From assembly GCA_009772895.1 (NCBI GenBank), contig WOUP01000003.1, positions 1 to 64,000 on the forward strand: a stretch of DNA of 64,000 nucleotides, read 5' to 3'. Under the pieces are notes generated by a model. It searched no databases, was not told the origin of the DNA, and saw only the letters and a list, made by a program, of their open reading frames with translations. The stretch is from Puniceicoccaceae bacterium 5H (GTDB lineage Bacteria > Verrucomicrobiota > Verrucomicrobiia > Opitutales > Oceanipulchritudinaceae). The translations under genes were made by a program, and so were the position numbers. Of the stretch, positions 43,525 through 53,623 are shown piece by piece (the stretch's first letter is position 1; each line of letters begins with the position of its first letter).

Positions 43525-44406
43525 ATGAAGATCTACTCCCTGTTCGCCGGCGTGCTGTGCGCCCTGTCCGTGGCCCAGGCCAGCACCATTTTCGCCGATT
43601 TCAACGACCTGCGGGCCGACAGTCGCCTGCAGACCCAGGACGGCGGCACCGGCTTCACCGCCCGCTGGGGCGAATTTGGCGCCGGCACCGAAGACTATGG
43701 CGGCACCGGGACGATCGTCGTGACCGACGGTGATTTGCAGGCACCGGGCCGCACGGGCTACCGCCTCAACCAATCCGGCTCCGGGCACGCCGTGACCGGC
43801 ACCCATACGGCGGCACGCAACCAAAACCGCTCCATCACGCCCTTCACCGGCGACGTCATCTACTTTTCCTTCCTCGTGCAGCCTTCGGCGGACGGGCGCA
43901 TCGGCATCCAGTTTGGCGATGTCGGCGGCGTCAAGAGCTCCTCGGCCGACGACCCGCGCGTCATTGCCTACGGCACGAGTCTGTTTTTCGGCGCCAGCAA
44001 CACCGACGACGTCAGCGTCACGCACGCCTTTGCAGTGGGGGAAGCCAGCCTTGTGGTGGGGCGCTGGGACGTGGATGTCGACGGCACGCAAGATCAGCTG
44101 CGCCTCTGGGTAAACCCCGACCTGCGCAGCGGTGAGCAGGGCCTGTTGATGCACGAAACGCCGTTGATCGACGTGACGTCGGACGAGATCGACCTCGGCA
44201 CCTTCGACAGCATCGGCATCAACGCCTATTCCACCGGCTCGGGCGACGCGGGCCTGCTCGACATGCTCTACCTCAGCGACGAGGACGATGCCTTTCAGCA
44301 GGTGACCGGCGTTTCGCCCACCGCCATTCCCGAGTCCGGCGCCGTCGGCCTGCTCTTGGGCGCGGGCGCGCTCAGCATCGTATGCCTGCGCCGCCGCCAA
44401 GGCTAG
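43525..44406 (+). CDS. PEP-CTERM-like secreted protein
   Basis: The 293-residue product has a signal peptide (MKIYSLFAGVLCALSVAQA), a beta-sandwich body resembling LamG/concanavalin-type folds (FADFNDLRA..GFTARWGEF, IYFSFLVQPSADGRIGI, VGRWDVDVDGTQDQLRLW), and a tail AIPESGAVGLLLGAGALSIV then CLRRRQG. This is PEP-like motif, helix and basic end. It probably binds or coats the cell surface or an exopolymer. The start at 43525 gives the signal peptide directly. Confidence 0.75.
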   Translation: MKIYSLFAGVLCALSVAQASTIFADFNDLRADSRLQTQDGGTGFTARWGEFGAGTEDYGGTGTIVVTDGDLQAPGRTGYRLNQSGSGHAVTGTHTAARNQNRSITPFTGDVIYFSFLVQPSADGRIGIQFGDVGGVKSSSADDPRVIAYGTSLFFGASNTDDVSVTHAFAVGEASLVVGRWDVDVDGTQDQLRLWVNPDLRSGEQGLLMHETPLIDVTSDEIDLGTFDSIGINAYSTGSGDAGLLDMLYLSDEDDAFQQVTGVSPTAIPESGAVGLLLGAGALSIVCLRRRQG

Positions 44407-44435
44407 ACTCGCATCTTTTGTAAACGGTCAGGTCC

Positions 44436-44464
44436 AGGCCCGGAGGCTTTCTCCGGGCCTTTTC
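44436..44464 (+). terminator. Terminator after the PEP-CTERM gene
   Basis: A ten-base-pair stem AGGCCCGGAG/CTCCGGGCCT with loop GCTTT is followed by TTT(T). It lies 30 bases past the stop codon. Confidence 0.88.
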
Positions 44465-44546
44465 TGTCTCGGGGCGGCTCGAAGGGCACGTATCCCGCCT
44501 CCTTCGCCTTGACCAACGCGCGGGCGCCTTCCAAGCTGCAGGGCTT

Positions 44547-46139
44547 ATGGCTGAGGCCCCGCAAGCGTCCGAACGTAAACTTCCTTCGATGGAAACCCTG
44601 GTAAACCTGTGCAAGCGCAAAGGTTTCGTTTACCCGTCCAGTGACATCTACGGCGGCTACGCCGGTTTCTTCGACTACGGCCCGCTGGGCGCGGAAGTGA
44701 AGAAAAACATCAAGGACGCGTGGTGGAAGGCCCTCGTGCACGAGCGTGAAGACGTGGTGGGCCTTGATTCCACCATCATCATGCACCCGGACATCTGGAA
44801 GGCTTCCGGCCACGTCGACGGCTTTGTCGACCCGATGGTGGACTGCCGCGAAAGCCGCCTGCGCTACCGCGCCGACCAGCTCTTTTACGCGCCCATCTAC
44901 TTCATCGAGGAAGGTGGCAACGAGAGCGGCCTGGCCGGCTATGCGGTGATCGTCGAAAACGAAGACATCCAGGGTTCGCTGATCAAGCGGGCTTCGACCA
45001 TCCGCAAGGCGATGGAAAAGAAGGGCGCCAAGGTCGACGAAACCGCACTGACGAGCAACATCAAGGAGTTCACCGAGGCGACCGAGCAAGAGCGCGAACT
45101 CGCCTGGGGCCCGGATGCCACCCGTGCGGGCACGCTGACCGAGCCGCGCCAGTTCAACCTGATGTTCACGACCAAGGTCGGCCCGCTGGCGGACGATTCG
45201 GCCACGGCCTACCTGCGCCCCGAAACCGCCCAAGGCATTTTCCAGAATTACAAGAACGTGGTCGACACCACGCGGGTGAAGATCCCGTTCGGCATCGCGC
45301 AGATCGGCAAGGCCTTCCGCAACGAGATCACGCCGCGTAATTTCATTTTCCGCAGCCGCGAGTTCGAGCAGATGGAGCTGGAATACTTCATCGACCCGGA
45401 CGAAGGCACCTGGCCCGAGGTCTACCGCTACTGGATCGACTGGGGCAAGGACTGGCTGAAGGGCATCGGCGTCGATCCCGAGCTGCTGAGCGAAGACGTG
45501 CACCCGCAGGAAAAGCTGAGCCACTACTCCAAGGGCACGACGGACATCATGTTCCACTTCCCGTTTGGCGTGCAGGAGCTGTGGGGCATCGCCTGCCGCG
45601 GCGATTTCGACCTGAAGCAGCACCAGGAGCATAGCGGCAAGTCGATGGACTTCTTCGATGACGAGCGCAAGCAGGCCGGCAAGGAGCCCTTCAAATATAT
45701 CCCCAATGTGGTCGAGCCTTCGCTGGGGGTGGACCGCACCTTCCTCGCGGTGATGACCTCCGCCTATCAGGAAGACGAGATCCCCAACGAAAAGGGCAAG
45801 CTGGAGAAGCGCGTCGTGCTGCGCTTCCACCCGCGCATCGCCCCCTACAAGGCCGCCGTCTTCCCGCTGCTCAAGAACAAGCCCGAGCTGGTGGAAAAGG
45901 CGCGCGAACTCTACACGAAGCTCAGCCGTCGCTGGAACATCTTCTGGGATGCCTCCGGGGCGATCGGTCGCCGCTACCGTCGCCAGGACGAGATCGGCAC
46001 GCCCTACGGCATCACGGTCGACTTCGACACGATCGAGAAGGACAATACCGTCACGATCCGCGACCGCGACACCACCGAGCAGATCCGTCTGCCGATCGAC
46101 CAGGTCGAGAGCTGGCTGAGCGAAAAGATCTACGGCTAA
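44547..46139 (+). CDS. glyQS: Glycyl-tRNA synthetase (homodimeric class II type)
   Basis: The 530-residue enzyme is of the alpha2 type. It has [26 protein letters not shown] at the start (read here as [13 protein letters not shown]), the class II motif 2 region [18 protein letters not shown] with [11 protein letters not shown], motif 3 [12 protein letters not shown], and the C-terminal anticodon-binding domain ([26 protein letters not shown]). It charges tRNA-Gly in the cytoplasm. It is flanked by strong terminators on both sides, so it is a single-gene unit. Confidence 0.96.
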   Translation: MAEAPQASERKLPSMETLVNLCKRKGFVYPSSDIYGGYAGFFDYGPLGAEVKKNIKDAWWKALVHEREDVVGLDSTIIMHPDIWKASGHVDGFVDPMVDCRESRLRYRADQLFYAPIYFIEEGGNESGLAGYAVIVENEDIQGSLIKRASTIRKAMEKKGAKVDETALTSNIKEFTEATEQERELAWGPDATRAGTLTEPRQFNLMFTTKVGPLADDSATAYLRPETAQGIFQNYKNVVDTTRVKIPFGIAQIGKAFRNEITPRNFIFRSREFEQMELEYFIDPDEGTWPEVYRYWIDWGKDWLKGIGVDPELLSEDVHPQEKLSHYSKGTTDIMFHFPFGVQELWGIACRGDFDLKQHQEHSGKSMDFFDDERKQAGKEPFKYIPNVVEPSLGVDRTFLAVMTSAYQEDEIPNEKGKLEKRVVLRFHPRIAPYKAAVFPLLKNKPELVEKARELYTKLSRRWNIFWDASGAIGRRYRRQDEIGTPYGITVDFDTIEKDNTVTIRDRDTTEQIRLPIDQVESWLSEKIYG

Positions 46140-46163
46140 TAGCGTCGTTTACGCGATTTTGCT

Positions 46164-46195
46164 AAGGCCCGGAACGACACGTTTCGGGCCTTTTT
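46164..46195 (+). terminator. Terminator of glyQS
   Basis: An imperfect stem AAGGCCCGGAACG/CGTTTCGGGCCTT is followed by a T run. It begins 25 bases after the stop codon. Confidence 0.88.
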
Positions 46196-46313
46196 GCTTT
46201 CGCTAGGTTGTATTGCTTAGGGTCAATTACAAGTAAAAGGCCTAATTGCAGGCGTTAGCTGTGCTTTTAAACGTTGTGCGACGGTTGGCCTGTGCTCATG
46301 GTTATGCCCGTCT

Positions 46314-48140
46314 ATGGCCCGCGTATCTTACCTGCTGACGTCACTCGCCGTGTCGCTGGGATTCACTGCCAGTGTGCACGCCGCCACCTCTTATGTCCGC
46401 CCCGCCACGACCCTGGAACCGGTTGCGGCTTCGGAGGCTTCCCAGCCCTTACGGGCTGCTTCGGTCGAGGCCTTGGCGCTTAGTTCGACCGATGCCGTTT
46501 CGACTTACCGCAATGGCGCGGAAGCAGGCACGGCCGACCTGGAGCTGAGCGGCGCGGTCAGCGGAGACGATTTCAGCACCTATAGTGTCATACAGAGCGC
46601 CTACGTCGCTCAGGGCAGCAGCGCCTTCCGCCTCGCCAACGCGGCCGGGGAGGATTACGGCTTCGCGCTCGCCACGCCCTTTGCGGTCACGGCCCAGACG
46701 AAGCTCTGGTTTTACAGCCGCATGGGCTTTGCCACGATCACGCAATACGGTCGGGTGCAGGTCTCGACGGACGAGGGCAACAGCTGGACCACGATCTGGA
46801 GTGAGCAGGGGCCGGTGGATGTGAGCGAATACGAAGGCCAGATCCCGAGTACGGCGCTGCCGGATCATTTCGACGAGGTAAACCTCTCGCTGGCGGACTA
46901 CGCGGGGCAGACGGTGCACCTGCGCTTCCTCTTCGATTATACGGGTGGCAGCAGCTTTGCCCCGAATTCGGATCTCGTCGGCTGGTTCATCGACGATATT
47001 CAGGTGGGTGAGACGCGGGCGAAGGACTTCTACGACTTCGGTGATCCGACGGCGGAAGAAACGCTGTACCTGGAGTATCTCAACCGGGCGCGGGCCGATG
47101 CGATGGCCGAGGCCGCGCGCCTGACCGCCAATATCGACGGCTCCCTGGTGGCCGCGACAAGCGGGGTCGACTTCGAGGTGATGCAGCAACAGTTCGCCGA
47201 GCTGGAGCAACACTTGCCGCCGGTGGCCTTCAACGCCAAGCTCAGCGCCGCCGCCCGCCTGCACTCGCAGGACATGTATCAGAACGTGTTTCAGGGACAT
47301 AACAGTTCGAGCAATCCGCCCAGCCCCAACCAGGCGGGTGACGGCCCGGGTGACCGTATGGAGCACCAGGGCTACGATTGGGCGGGCTACGGCGAGAACG
47401 TTTTCGCCTATGCCAAGAACGTCTGGTATGGACACGCGGGCTTTGAGATCGACTGGGGCGGCGATGCCGAGCACGGGATGCAGACGCCTCCGGGCCACCG
47501 CCTCAGTATCCACAATCCGAATTACAAGGAGGTGGGTATCGGCGTAATCGACGGGAGCAACGGGAGCGTAGGCCCGCAGATCGTCACCCAGGATTTCGGC
47601 ATGCCCCGGAACAGCCAGAGCCTGCTGACGGGCGTGGTCTACGAGGATGCGAATGCCAACGGATTCTACGACCTCGGCGAAGGCGTCGGCGGTGCGCGCA
47701 TCGAAGCCAGCAATGGCGCCTATTACACCACTAGCGCGGATTCCGGCGCCTATACCTTGCCGCTCAGCACGACGGATGGCGCTCACACGATCCTCTTTAC
47801 ACCGGCTTCCGGCTCCAGCTCGCAGCAGACGGTGACCGTTACCAACAGTGAGAACGTCAAGCTCGACTGGGAAGTCGGCAGCGTGACCACGCAGACGCCC
47901 GAGGAGGCGGGGGTGACGGTCGAAATCGAATCGGTGGAGACGCTTGCCGGGCAGTTTCAGCTGACTTATTCGGTCCTGGGGGCTCGCGAAGAAGATACGG
48001 CGCTGATCCAGCTGCAGGCTTGGGGTCAGAGTTCCTTTTCGACCCTCAACACGGTCGATCTGAGCGCAGGTGATAATACCGGGCTGACTTACTCCGGTGC
48101 ATTCATGGCCGGCGGCGTGTTGCGCGTGGTGGTCGAATAG
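46314..48140 (+). CDS. Secreted multidomain CAP (SCP/PR-1) protein
   Basis: The 608-residue protein has a signal peptide (MARVSYLLTSLAVSLGFTASVHA). A beta-sandwich of about 150 residues resembles MAM/peptidase-associated jelly rolls (STDEGNSWTTIWSEQG, then LRFLFDYTGGSSF..VGWFIDDIQVG). A CAP domain follows (YLNRARADAMAEA, NAKLSAAARLHSQDM, GHNSSSN, GYGENVFAYA, GHRLSIHNPNYKEVGIG), then a carboxypeptidase-regulatory or SdrD-type B module (GVVYEDANANGFYDLGEGVGG) and a short beta tail. CAP His/Glu residues (GHN, GYGENV) are kept. The function may be adhesion or processing of extracellular polymer; it is not established. Confidence 0.88.
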   Translation: MARVSYLLTSLAVSLGFTASVHAATSYVRPATTLEPVAASEASQPLRAASVEALALSSTDAVSTYRNGAEAGTADLELSGAVSGDDFSTYSVIQSAYVAQGSSAFRLANAAGEDYGFALATPFAVTAQTKLWFYSRMGFATITQYGRVQVSTDEGNSWTTIWSEQGPVDVSEYEGQIPSTALPDHFDEVNLSLADYAGQTVHLRFLFDYTGGSSFAPNSDLVGWFIDDIQVGETRAKDFYDFGDPTAEETLYLEYLNRARADAMAEAARLTANIDGSLVAATSGVDFEVMQQQFAELEQHLPPVAFNAKLSAAARLHSQDMYQNVFQGHNSSSNPPSPNQAGDGPGDRMEHQGYDWAGYGENVFAYAKNVWYGHAGFEIDWGGDAEHGMQTPPGHRLSIHNPNYKEVGIGVIDGSNGSVGPQIVTQDFGMPRNSQSLLTGVVYEDANANGFYDLGEGVGGARIEASNGAYYTTSADSGAYTLPLSTTDGAHTILFTPASGSSSQQTVTVTNSENVKLDWEVGSVTTQTPEEAGVTVEIESVETLAGQFQLTYSVLGAREEDTALIQLQAWGQSSFSTLNTVDLSAGDNTGLTYSGAFMAGGVLRVVVE

Positions 48141-48193
48141 CCCGCACCGGGAGCCTTTCCCGTCCCAGCCAGGCGTTCCACGTCTGCTTTTTG

Positions 48194-49909
48194 CTATCCG
48201 GCCTGCTTCCAGTCGACCAGGGTGAGGCGCGGCGATTGGCGCCCTTGCCAGCGGTTCCAGTTGAAGCGTGCGGCGAGGTCGATCGTGCTGCCGACCGGGG
48301 GAGGGGAGTCGGCGCCATTCCAGCAGACGCCACGCACGGGGTTGCCGGCGTAGCGCTCGAGCGAAAAGCTGAGGTGGTTTTTGCCGAACGCGCGCAAGTC
48401 CTTGAGGCGGACTTGGCGGATGGCGAAAATCGGCTCCGGATTGCCTTGGCCGAAGGGGCCGAGGCGCTCCAGTTCGTCGAGCAGCAACTCGTTCAAGTCC
48501 TGCGGCGTCAGCTCGCAAGCGATCTCGAGTTCCGGCTCGGGCAGTTGCCCCTTGGTCTGGTCGAGGATGCTCTGGTGAAAGGCTTCGCGCAGGTCGGGCA
48601 CTTGATCGGGCTCCAGGGTCAGGCCGACGGCCATCGGGTGGCCGCCCCAGCGTTCCAGCAGGTCTGCACAGGGCAGGAGCGCCTGCACCAGATCGACGCC
48701 GCGCACGCTGCGGCCAGAGCCGGAAGCCTTTTCGCCATCGCTGCCGAGCACCAGCACCGGACGGTGGAAGCGCTGCACGAGGCGGCTGGCCACGATGCCG
48801 ACCACGCCCTTGTGCCACTCGGGGTGAAAGGCCACGAGCCCGGCGTTATCGGCGCCGATGTCGACGAGTTGGGCTTCCGCTTCGGCGGCGATAGCGCGTT
48901 CGATCTCCTGACGCTGGCGGTTGAACTCGTCCAGCGTGCGCGCGGTATCGCGGCAGTGTCCGTAGTCGTGGCTCAGCAGCAGCTCGATCGGATCGCGCGC
49001 ATCGGCGAGGCGGCCGCTGGCGTTGATGCGCGGCCCGAGGCGGAAGGAGACGTCAAAGGGCGTCACCTCTTCCCCCAGAGCCATGCCACCGACTTCCATC
49101 AGGGCGGCGAGGCCCATGCGGCGCGTGCCGCGCAGCAGATTGAGCCCGTGGCGCGCGAGGATACGGTTTTCGCCGACCAGTGGCACGAGGTCGGCCAGGG
49201 TGCCCAGCGCGACGAGGTCCAGCTGTTCGCGCAGGTCGATCTCGAAGGCCAACGCATCGCCTTCTTCCCGCAGCGCCTTCAGTAAACCGTGCACGAGCTT
49301 GAACACGAGGCCGACGGTGCAGAGGTCGCACCACGGCGCTTTCTCATCGTCATGCACGTGCGGGTTGACCAGCAGGCAGTCCTCGGGCAGGTCTTCCTTG
49401 CTCTGGTGGTGGTCGACGATGACGACGTCGATGTCGCGCTCCCGCAGCCACTTCACCTCATGCTTGCTGCTGGTGCCGCAGTCGAGCGCGATAAAGAGGT
49501 CCGGCTGTTGCGGGCATTCCTCCAGCGCGCGCTGCAGGGCCTCTTCGCTCAGGCCGTAGCCTTCTTCGAGGCGGCGCGGGACGACAAAATAGGGTTTGAG
49601 GCCGAAACGCTGCAGGATGGAGACCAGCAGGGTGGTGGAGGTGACGCCGTCGACGTCGTAGTCCCCAAAGATGAGGATCGTCTCCGCCCCCTGCATCGCT
49701 TGTCGGATCCGGTCGACGGCCTCCCGCAGATTGGTCAGGCGGAAGGGGTCGTCCAGGCGTTTGAGCTTGGGCTCCAGAAAATAGCGTGCGGCCTCGGGCT
49801 GAGAAAGACCGCGTTGCCAGAGCAACGCGGCAGTGGGTAGGGACACTCCCAGGGTCTGACTCAGCCCGCGCAGCGCAGCCGGATCATGCCGAGGTGTGGT
49901 CCAACGCAT
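48194..49909 (-). CDS. recJ: Single-stranded-DNA exonuclease RecJ
   Basis: The 571-residue protein has the DHH phosphoesterase motifs: FGDYDVDGVTST (motif I), IALDCGTSS (II), VDHHQSKEDLP (III) and a late motif ALGTLADLVPL (IV). The DHHA1 domain (GVVGIVASRLV, SGSGRSVRGVDL, CADLLERWGGHPMAVG) and the OB-fold end follow. It is a 5'-3' exonuclease for recombination and mismatch repair. The gene starts 10 bases... downstream of secDF on the minus strand, so it is probably co-transcribed with it. Confidence 0.96.
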   Translation of the reverse strand: MRWTTPRHDPAALRGLSQTLGVSLPTAALLWQRGLSQPEAARYFLEPKLKRLDDPFRLTNLREAVDRIRQAMQGAETILIFGDYDVDGVTSTTLLVSILQRFGLKPYFVVPRRLEEGYGLSEEALQRALEECPQQPDLFIALDCGTSSKHEVKWLRERDIDVVIVDHHQSKEDLPEDCLLVNPHVHDDEKAPWCDLCTVGLVFKLVHGLLKALREEGDALAFEIDLREQLDLVALGTLADLVPLVGENRILARHGLNLLRGTRRMGLAALMEVGGMALGEEVTPFDVSFRLGPRINASGRLADARDPIELLLSHDYGHCRDTARTLDEFNRQRQEIERAIAAEAEAQLVDIGADNAGLVAFHPEWHKGVVGIVASRLVQRFHRPVLVLGSDGEKASGSGRSVRGVDLVQALLPCADLLERWGGHPMAVGLTLEPDQVPDLREAFHQSILDQTKGQLPEPELEIACELTPQDLNELLLDELERLGPFGQGNPEPIFAIRQVRLKDLRAFGKNHLSFSLERYAGNPVRGVCWNGADSPPPVGSTIDLAARFNWNRWQGRQSPRLTLVDWKQAG

Positions 49910-49919
49910 AGAGTTTGCT

Positions 49920-52571
49920 TTACGACTTGCTGGGTTCGTCCTGAACCTGTTCGGCCGTCATGCCTTCTTCCTGCCACGCGTAGTTGGGCACGAAGCTGCT
50001 TTCTTCCACGTGCTTGCGACTGCCCTTGTGGTAGGCGTAGAAGACCGGCGTCGCCACGAACATGGAGGAGAACGTACCGGTGAGCACGCCGAGCAGGAAG
50101 ATCAGGGAGAAGTCCTGCACCACGCCGGCCCCGAAGAGGAACAGCATGAAGGCGGCGAAGAACGTGGTGACCGACGTCCAGACGGTGCGGTTCAACACGC
50201 GGTTGATGGAAAGGTGGATGATCTGGCGCAGGGTCAGGCCCGGATTCAGATCGAGCTCCTCGCGGATACGGTCGAACACCACGATGGTATCGTTGATGGA
50301 GTAACCGACCGTCATGAGGATGGCTGCGATCATCGGCGCGCTGAACTGACCACTGCCCAGGCCGAGGAACTCGCCCAGGAAGACGTAGATCCCGATCGTG
50401 AGCAGGATGTCGTGCAGCGAGGCCACCACTGCGCCCATGGCGTAGCCGAACTCGAAGCGCAGGGCCACGTAGAGCAGCATGGAAAGCAGCGCGCCGCCCA
50501 TGGCGATGAGGGCGCCCGTGGTCACGTTGTTGCCGACGGAGGCCGCAATCTGCGTGAGACCGACCAGCTCGAGGTGAGCATCGGGGTGCGCCTGTTCGAG
50601 GGCGTCGTAGAGCTCGCGGCCCTGGTCCGGCGCGGTTTGCACCGCCATTTGCTGGACTTCAGCGCCCACCGGGTTGATGGCGAACGCGTTGACCTGCTCG
50701 AATCCGGCATCGTGGGCCCAGTCCTCGATTTTGCCCGCGGTCAGGTCGCCCTGATAGCCGATGCTGACCTGGTCGCCACCGGTGAAGTCGATGCCCCACA
50801 TGGAGTCGCGGTGCATGACCAGCGAGACCACGCCCACCGTCAGCACAACCGCGGTCGCCGCCACGGCTCGCTTGGTGTAGTTGAGGAACGGGAAGTTGAC
50901 GTTGGCGAAGAACTGGAAGCGGAAGGGCTTCTGGATCACCTTGGTGCTGACGAGGAGGTCGAGCATCCAACGGCTGACCACGAGGGAGCAGAAGACCGTG
51001 AAGATGATACCGATGGCGAGCGTCACGCCGAAGCCCTTGACCGGGCCTTCACCGAGTTGGAAGAGGATCAGGGCGGTGATGAGCGTCGTCACATTGGCGT
51101 CCAGAATCGTGGAGAGCGACTTGGAGAAGCCGGTATAGAAGGCGTTCTCGATGCTCTTGCCCACCTGGATCTCTTCGCGGATACGCTCGAAAATCAGGAT
51201 GTTGGCGTCCACGGCCATCCCGATCGTCAGCACGAGGGCGGCCACGCCCGGGAGGGTGACGGTCGCGCCGAAGGCGGCCAGGGCGGCGATGACGAGCAGC
51301 AGGTTGAGGCCCACCGTCACCATGGCGATGACGCCGGGGATGCCGTAGTAAAGGATCATGAAGATCACCACCAGCGAACCGCCGAGGGCGGCGGCGCGCA
51401 GGGAGGCCACCTTGGCGTCTTCGGCCAGCGAGGCGCCTATCTCGTAGACCTGCTCTTCGTGCAGCTCGGTCGAGAGCGGGTTGCTCAGGCTGTTGGCGAG
51501 GTCGAAAGCTTCGTTTTGGGGGAAGCCGCCGAGGCCGCGTTCGATCACGGCGGAGGGGCTGTCGATGCGGGCCTTGGCGCTTACGGTCGAGACGATCTCG
51601 CCGTCGAGGATGATGGCCATCAGCCGCTTTTCCTTGGCCATGCGCTCGGTCGTGTCGGCGAACTGCTCCTGGCCTTCGCCGGTAAACTGCAATTGCACCA
51701 GATAGGAACCGCTCTGGTTGAGGCTGGGGCGGGCGGCCTTCACGGCGTCGCCCTTCATCACGGGGATGCGCTCGACGAGAATCTGTTCCTCGATCATCTC
51801 GCCCGTCTCCTGGTCCTCGTGCTCGTACTTCATCGGCTCGTAGCCCAGCGGCACGTCCATGCCCGGGCGGTAGTTGCGGATGCTCGGGTGCACGAGGCGA
51901 AATTCGAGCTTGGCCGTCTTGCTGATCGTGGAGGCCGAGGAGGTATCGAGGCCCGGCATCTGCACTTCGATCAGGTTGTCGCCCTTCACACGCACGACCG
52001 GTTCGGCCACGCCCAGGCTGTCCACACGTTCCGCCACCACATTGCGGACCTCGTTCATCTGTGAGGTGCGCACCGTGGCGTTGTCATCCAGCTCACTCAT
52101 GTCGACCGAGTAGGTGAGGGAGACCCCACCGGCAAGGTCGAGACCCAGGTCGATCGCACCCTGCGAATCGTTGATCATCTCCTTGACGATCGCGGCGTTG
52201 CGCCGCTCCAGATTCTTGGTGTGCAGGCGGTGCCGGAGGTCGCTGTAAAACTGCGCGAGGTCGATCCCCTCATCATCCGCGATGCGGCGGATGGCGGCGG
52301 AGAAGGAAGGGTAGGGGTTGGGGTTGTCGGCGGTATATTCGCCGTCCTTGGCCTCTTCTACCTTTTGTTTCGCGCGGTCGATCAGCGTGGCCAGCTCCTG
52401 GCGGTTTTCCGCCTGGGTTTGCTGTTGCTCACCAGCGGCGTCGACCTCGGCCGTCACGCGCTCCAGCATATACTGGTCGAGCGGCGTGTCCTGGAGAGGG
52501 GTCAGCTCCATCGCCGCCCAAGCGACGACGATTATGGTGAGGATGAGGCGGAAAACGTTGGTTCCGTTCAT
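49920..52571 (-). CDS. secDF: Protein translocase fusion SecDF
   Basis: The 883-residue protein contains SecD and SecF in one chain. The SecD part has an N-terminal helix, the motif GLDLAGGVSLTYSVD, the P1 periplasmic head and the C-terminal helices (GMAVDANILIFERIREE). SecF begins near residue 560 (FPFLNYTKRAVAA), with GIDFTGGDQVSIGY and the late VGYSINDTIVVFDRIREE. The essential Asp in both D-x-N and D-x-I-V-V helices is present. It uses the proton gradient to pull secreted proteins across the inner membrane. It is transcribed after yajC and before recJ. Confidence 0.96.
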   Translation of the reverse strand: MNGTNVFRLILTIIVVAWAAMELTPLQDTPLDQYMLERVTAEVDAAGEQQQTQAENRQELATLIDRAKQKVEEAKDGEYTADNPNPYPSFSAAIRRIADDEGIDLAQFYSDLRHRLHTKNLERRNAAIVKEMINDSQGAIDLGLDLAGGVSLTYSVDMSELDDNATVRTSQMNEVRNVVAERVDSLGVAEPVVRVKGDNLIEVQMPGLDTSSASTISKTAKLEFRLVHPSIRNYRPGMDVPLGYEPMKYEHEDQETGEMIEEQILVERIPVMKGDAVKAARPSLNQSGSYLVQLQFTGEGQEQFADTTERMAKEKRLMAIILDGEIVSTVSAKARIDSPSAVIERGLGGFPQNEAFDLANSLSNPLSTELHEEQVYEIGASLAEDAKVASLRAAALGGSLVVIFMILYYGIPGVIAMVTVGLNLLLVIAALAAFGATVTLPGVAALVLTIGMAVDANILIFERIREEIQVGKSIENAFYTGFSKSLSTILDANVTTLITALILFQLGEGPVKGFGVTLAIGIIFTVFCSLVVSRWMLDLLVSTKVIQKPFRFQFFANVNFPFLNYTKRAVAATAVVLTVGVVSLVMHRDSMWGIDFTGGDQVSIGYQGDLTAGKIEDWAHDAGFEQVNAFAINPVGAEVQQMAVQTAPDQGRELYDALEQAHPDAHLELVGLTQIAASVGNNVTTGALIAMGGALLSMLLYVALRFEFGYAMGAVVASLHDILLTIGIYVFLGEFLGLGSGQFSAPMIAAILMTVGYSINDTIVVFDRIREELDLNPGLTLRQIIHLSINRVLNRTVWTSVTTFFAAFMLFLFGAGVVQDFSLIFLLGVLTGTFSSMFVATPVFYAYHKGSRKHVEESSFVPNYAWQEEGMTAEQVQDEPSKS

Positions 52572-52640
52572 GATATCAGAAAGTGGGGGCTGCGAATGCG
52601 ACGGCGATCAGGGGGGAAACGAGAGAGACGGGAGGGGCGC

Positions 52641-52994
52641 TTACTTTTTGTCGTCGGCCTTCTTCGCGTCGGCCTTTTTGTCGTCCTTCTTCTCCGGTTC
52701 GTCGAGGCTCTGGATCGAGGACTTCAGGACTTCGATGAAGCTCGAGCCGCTGGTCTTGATCTGGACACGGTCCTTGCGCACGTTGGTCACGACCCCGCAG
52801 ATACCGCCGGAGGTGAAGATCTTGTCGCCCGCCTTCAGCTCTTCCTGCATCTTCTGCATTTGCTTCTGGCGCTTACGCTGGGGACCGCCGATGAGCAAAT
52901 TCATCGCGAGGAAAAGGAAAACAAAACCCAGCAAAAGGATCATGCCATTGGGCTCGGAGCCGCCTTCTTGTGCCAGCCAGAACAGGTGCGTCAT
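52641..52994 (-). CDS. yajC: Preprotein translocase subunit YajC
   Basis: The 117-residue protein has one membrane helix (GMILLLGFVFLFLAMNLLI), the conserved RKRQKQMQKMQEELKAGDKI and TSGGICGVVTNV, and a Lys/Asp-rich tail. It assists SecDF in the inner membrane. ATG 52994 is chosen over the codon at 53006 by comparison with usual YajC length. It precedes secDF by 69 bases on the same strand. Confidence 0.94.
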   Translation of the reverse strand: MTHLFWLAQEGGSEPNGMILLLGFVFLFLAMNLLIGGPQRKRQKQMQKMQEELKAGDKIFTSGGICGVVTNVRKDRVQIKTSGSSFIEVLKSSIQSLDEPEKKDDKKADAKKADDKK

Positions 52995-53122
52995 ATAAAA
53001 AATCAATTAAACGTGGGCGTGGAATGCGAAAACCGATCACTCTGAAGAATGACATCGTAAACGCAAGACTTTCCGGGCTTGACGGCGGTCCCCTGACGGC
53101 CTCCTGCCGCGTGTGACGGGCG

Positions 53123-53157
53123 CAAAAAAAGGCGCAGACGTCGGAACGTCTGCGCCG
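53123..53157 (-). terminator. Terminator of the gcvTH operon
   Basis: On the minus strand an eleven-base-pair stem GGCGCAGACGT/ACGTCTGCGCC closes a four-base loop and is followed by seven T residues, 30-64 bases beyond gcvH. Confidence 0.93.
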
Positions 53158-53186
53158 GTTGAAAGGTGGGTGAGCTGGAGGTGCCG

Positions 53187-53570
53187 CTACCCGACGATCT
53201 CACCGTAAGCGGCGGGGTCGAGCAGATCCTTCAGATCGTCCTCGTTCTCAATCTTCACCTGGACGATCCAGCCGTCCTCGTAAGGATTGTCGTTGAGGCT
53301 TTCGGGAGCATCGGCGAGCTCTTCGTTGACGGCGACGATTTCGCCAGCGATCGGCATGAACAAGTCGGAGGCAGCCTTGACGGATTCCACCACGCCGAAG
53401 GTGTCACCCTTGGCGTAGGTCGTGCCGGGCTCCGGCAACTCGACAAACGTGACGTCGCCCAGGCTTTGCTGCGCGTAGTCCGTAATACCGATGCGGGCCG
53501 TCCCGTCGTCGAGCAGCTGCAGCCACTCATGTTCCTTCGTATATTTGAGCTCGGCGGGGATATCGCTCAT
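53187..53570 (-). CDS. gcvH: Glycine cleavage system H protein
   Basis: The 127-residue protein has the full H-protein pattern: ELKYTKEHEWLQL, IGITDYAQQSLGDVTFVELP, the lipoylated Lys65 in VVESVKAASDL, GEIVAVNEEL and EDGWIVQVKI. It carries the aminomethyl group between glycine dehydrogenase, GcvT and the L protein. It follows gcvT by 53 bases. gcvP is not in the window. Confidence 0.97.
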   Translation of the reverse strand: MSDIPAELKYTKEHEWLQLLDDGTARIGITDYAQQSLGDVTFVELPEPGTTYAKGDTFGVVESVKAASDLFMPIAGEIVAVNEELADAPESLNDNPYEDGWIVQVKIENEDDLKDLLDPAAYGEIVG

Positions 53571-53623
53571 ATCACGCGAAAGTATAAAGAGTTAAGGCCG
53601 TGGCAACGGGAAACTTGGTTTTC

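Noticed and set aside
46449-48818. 789-codon minus-strand frame across the CAP-domain and RecJ genes
   Set aside because: It crosses the end of one well-supported gene and overlaps the end of another, and has no recognisable motif.
49896-52064. 722-codon plus-strand frame opposite secDF
   Set aside because: It is His/Asp/Gln-rich low-complexity antisense of a clear SecDF coding sequence.
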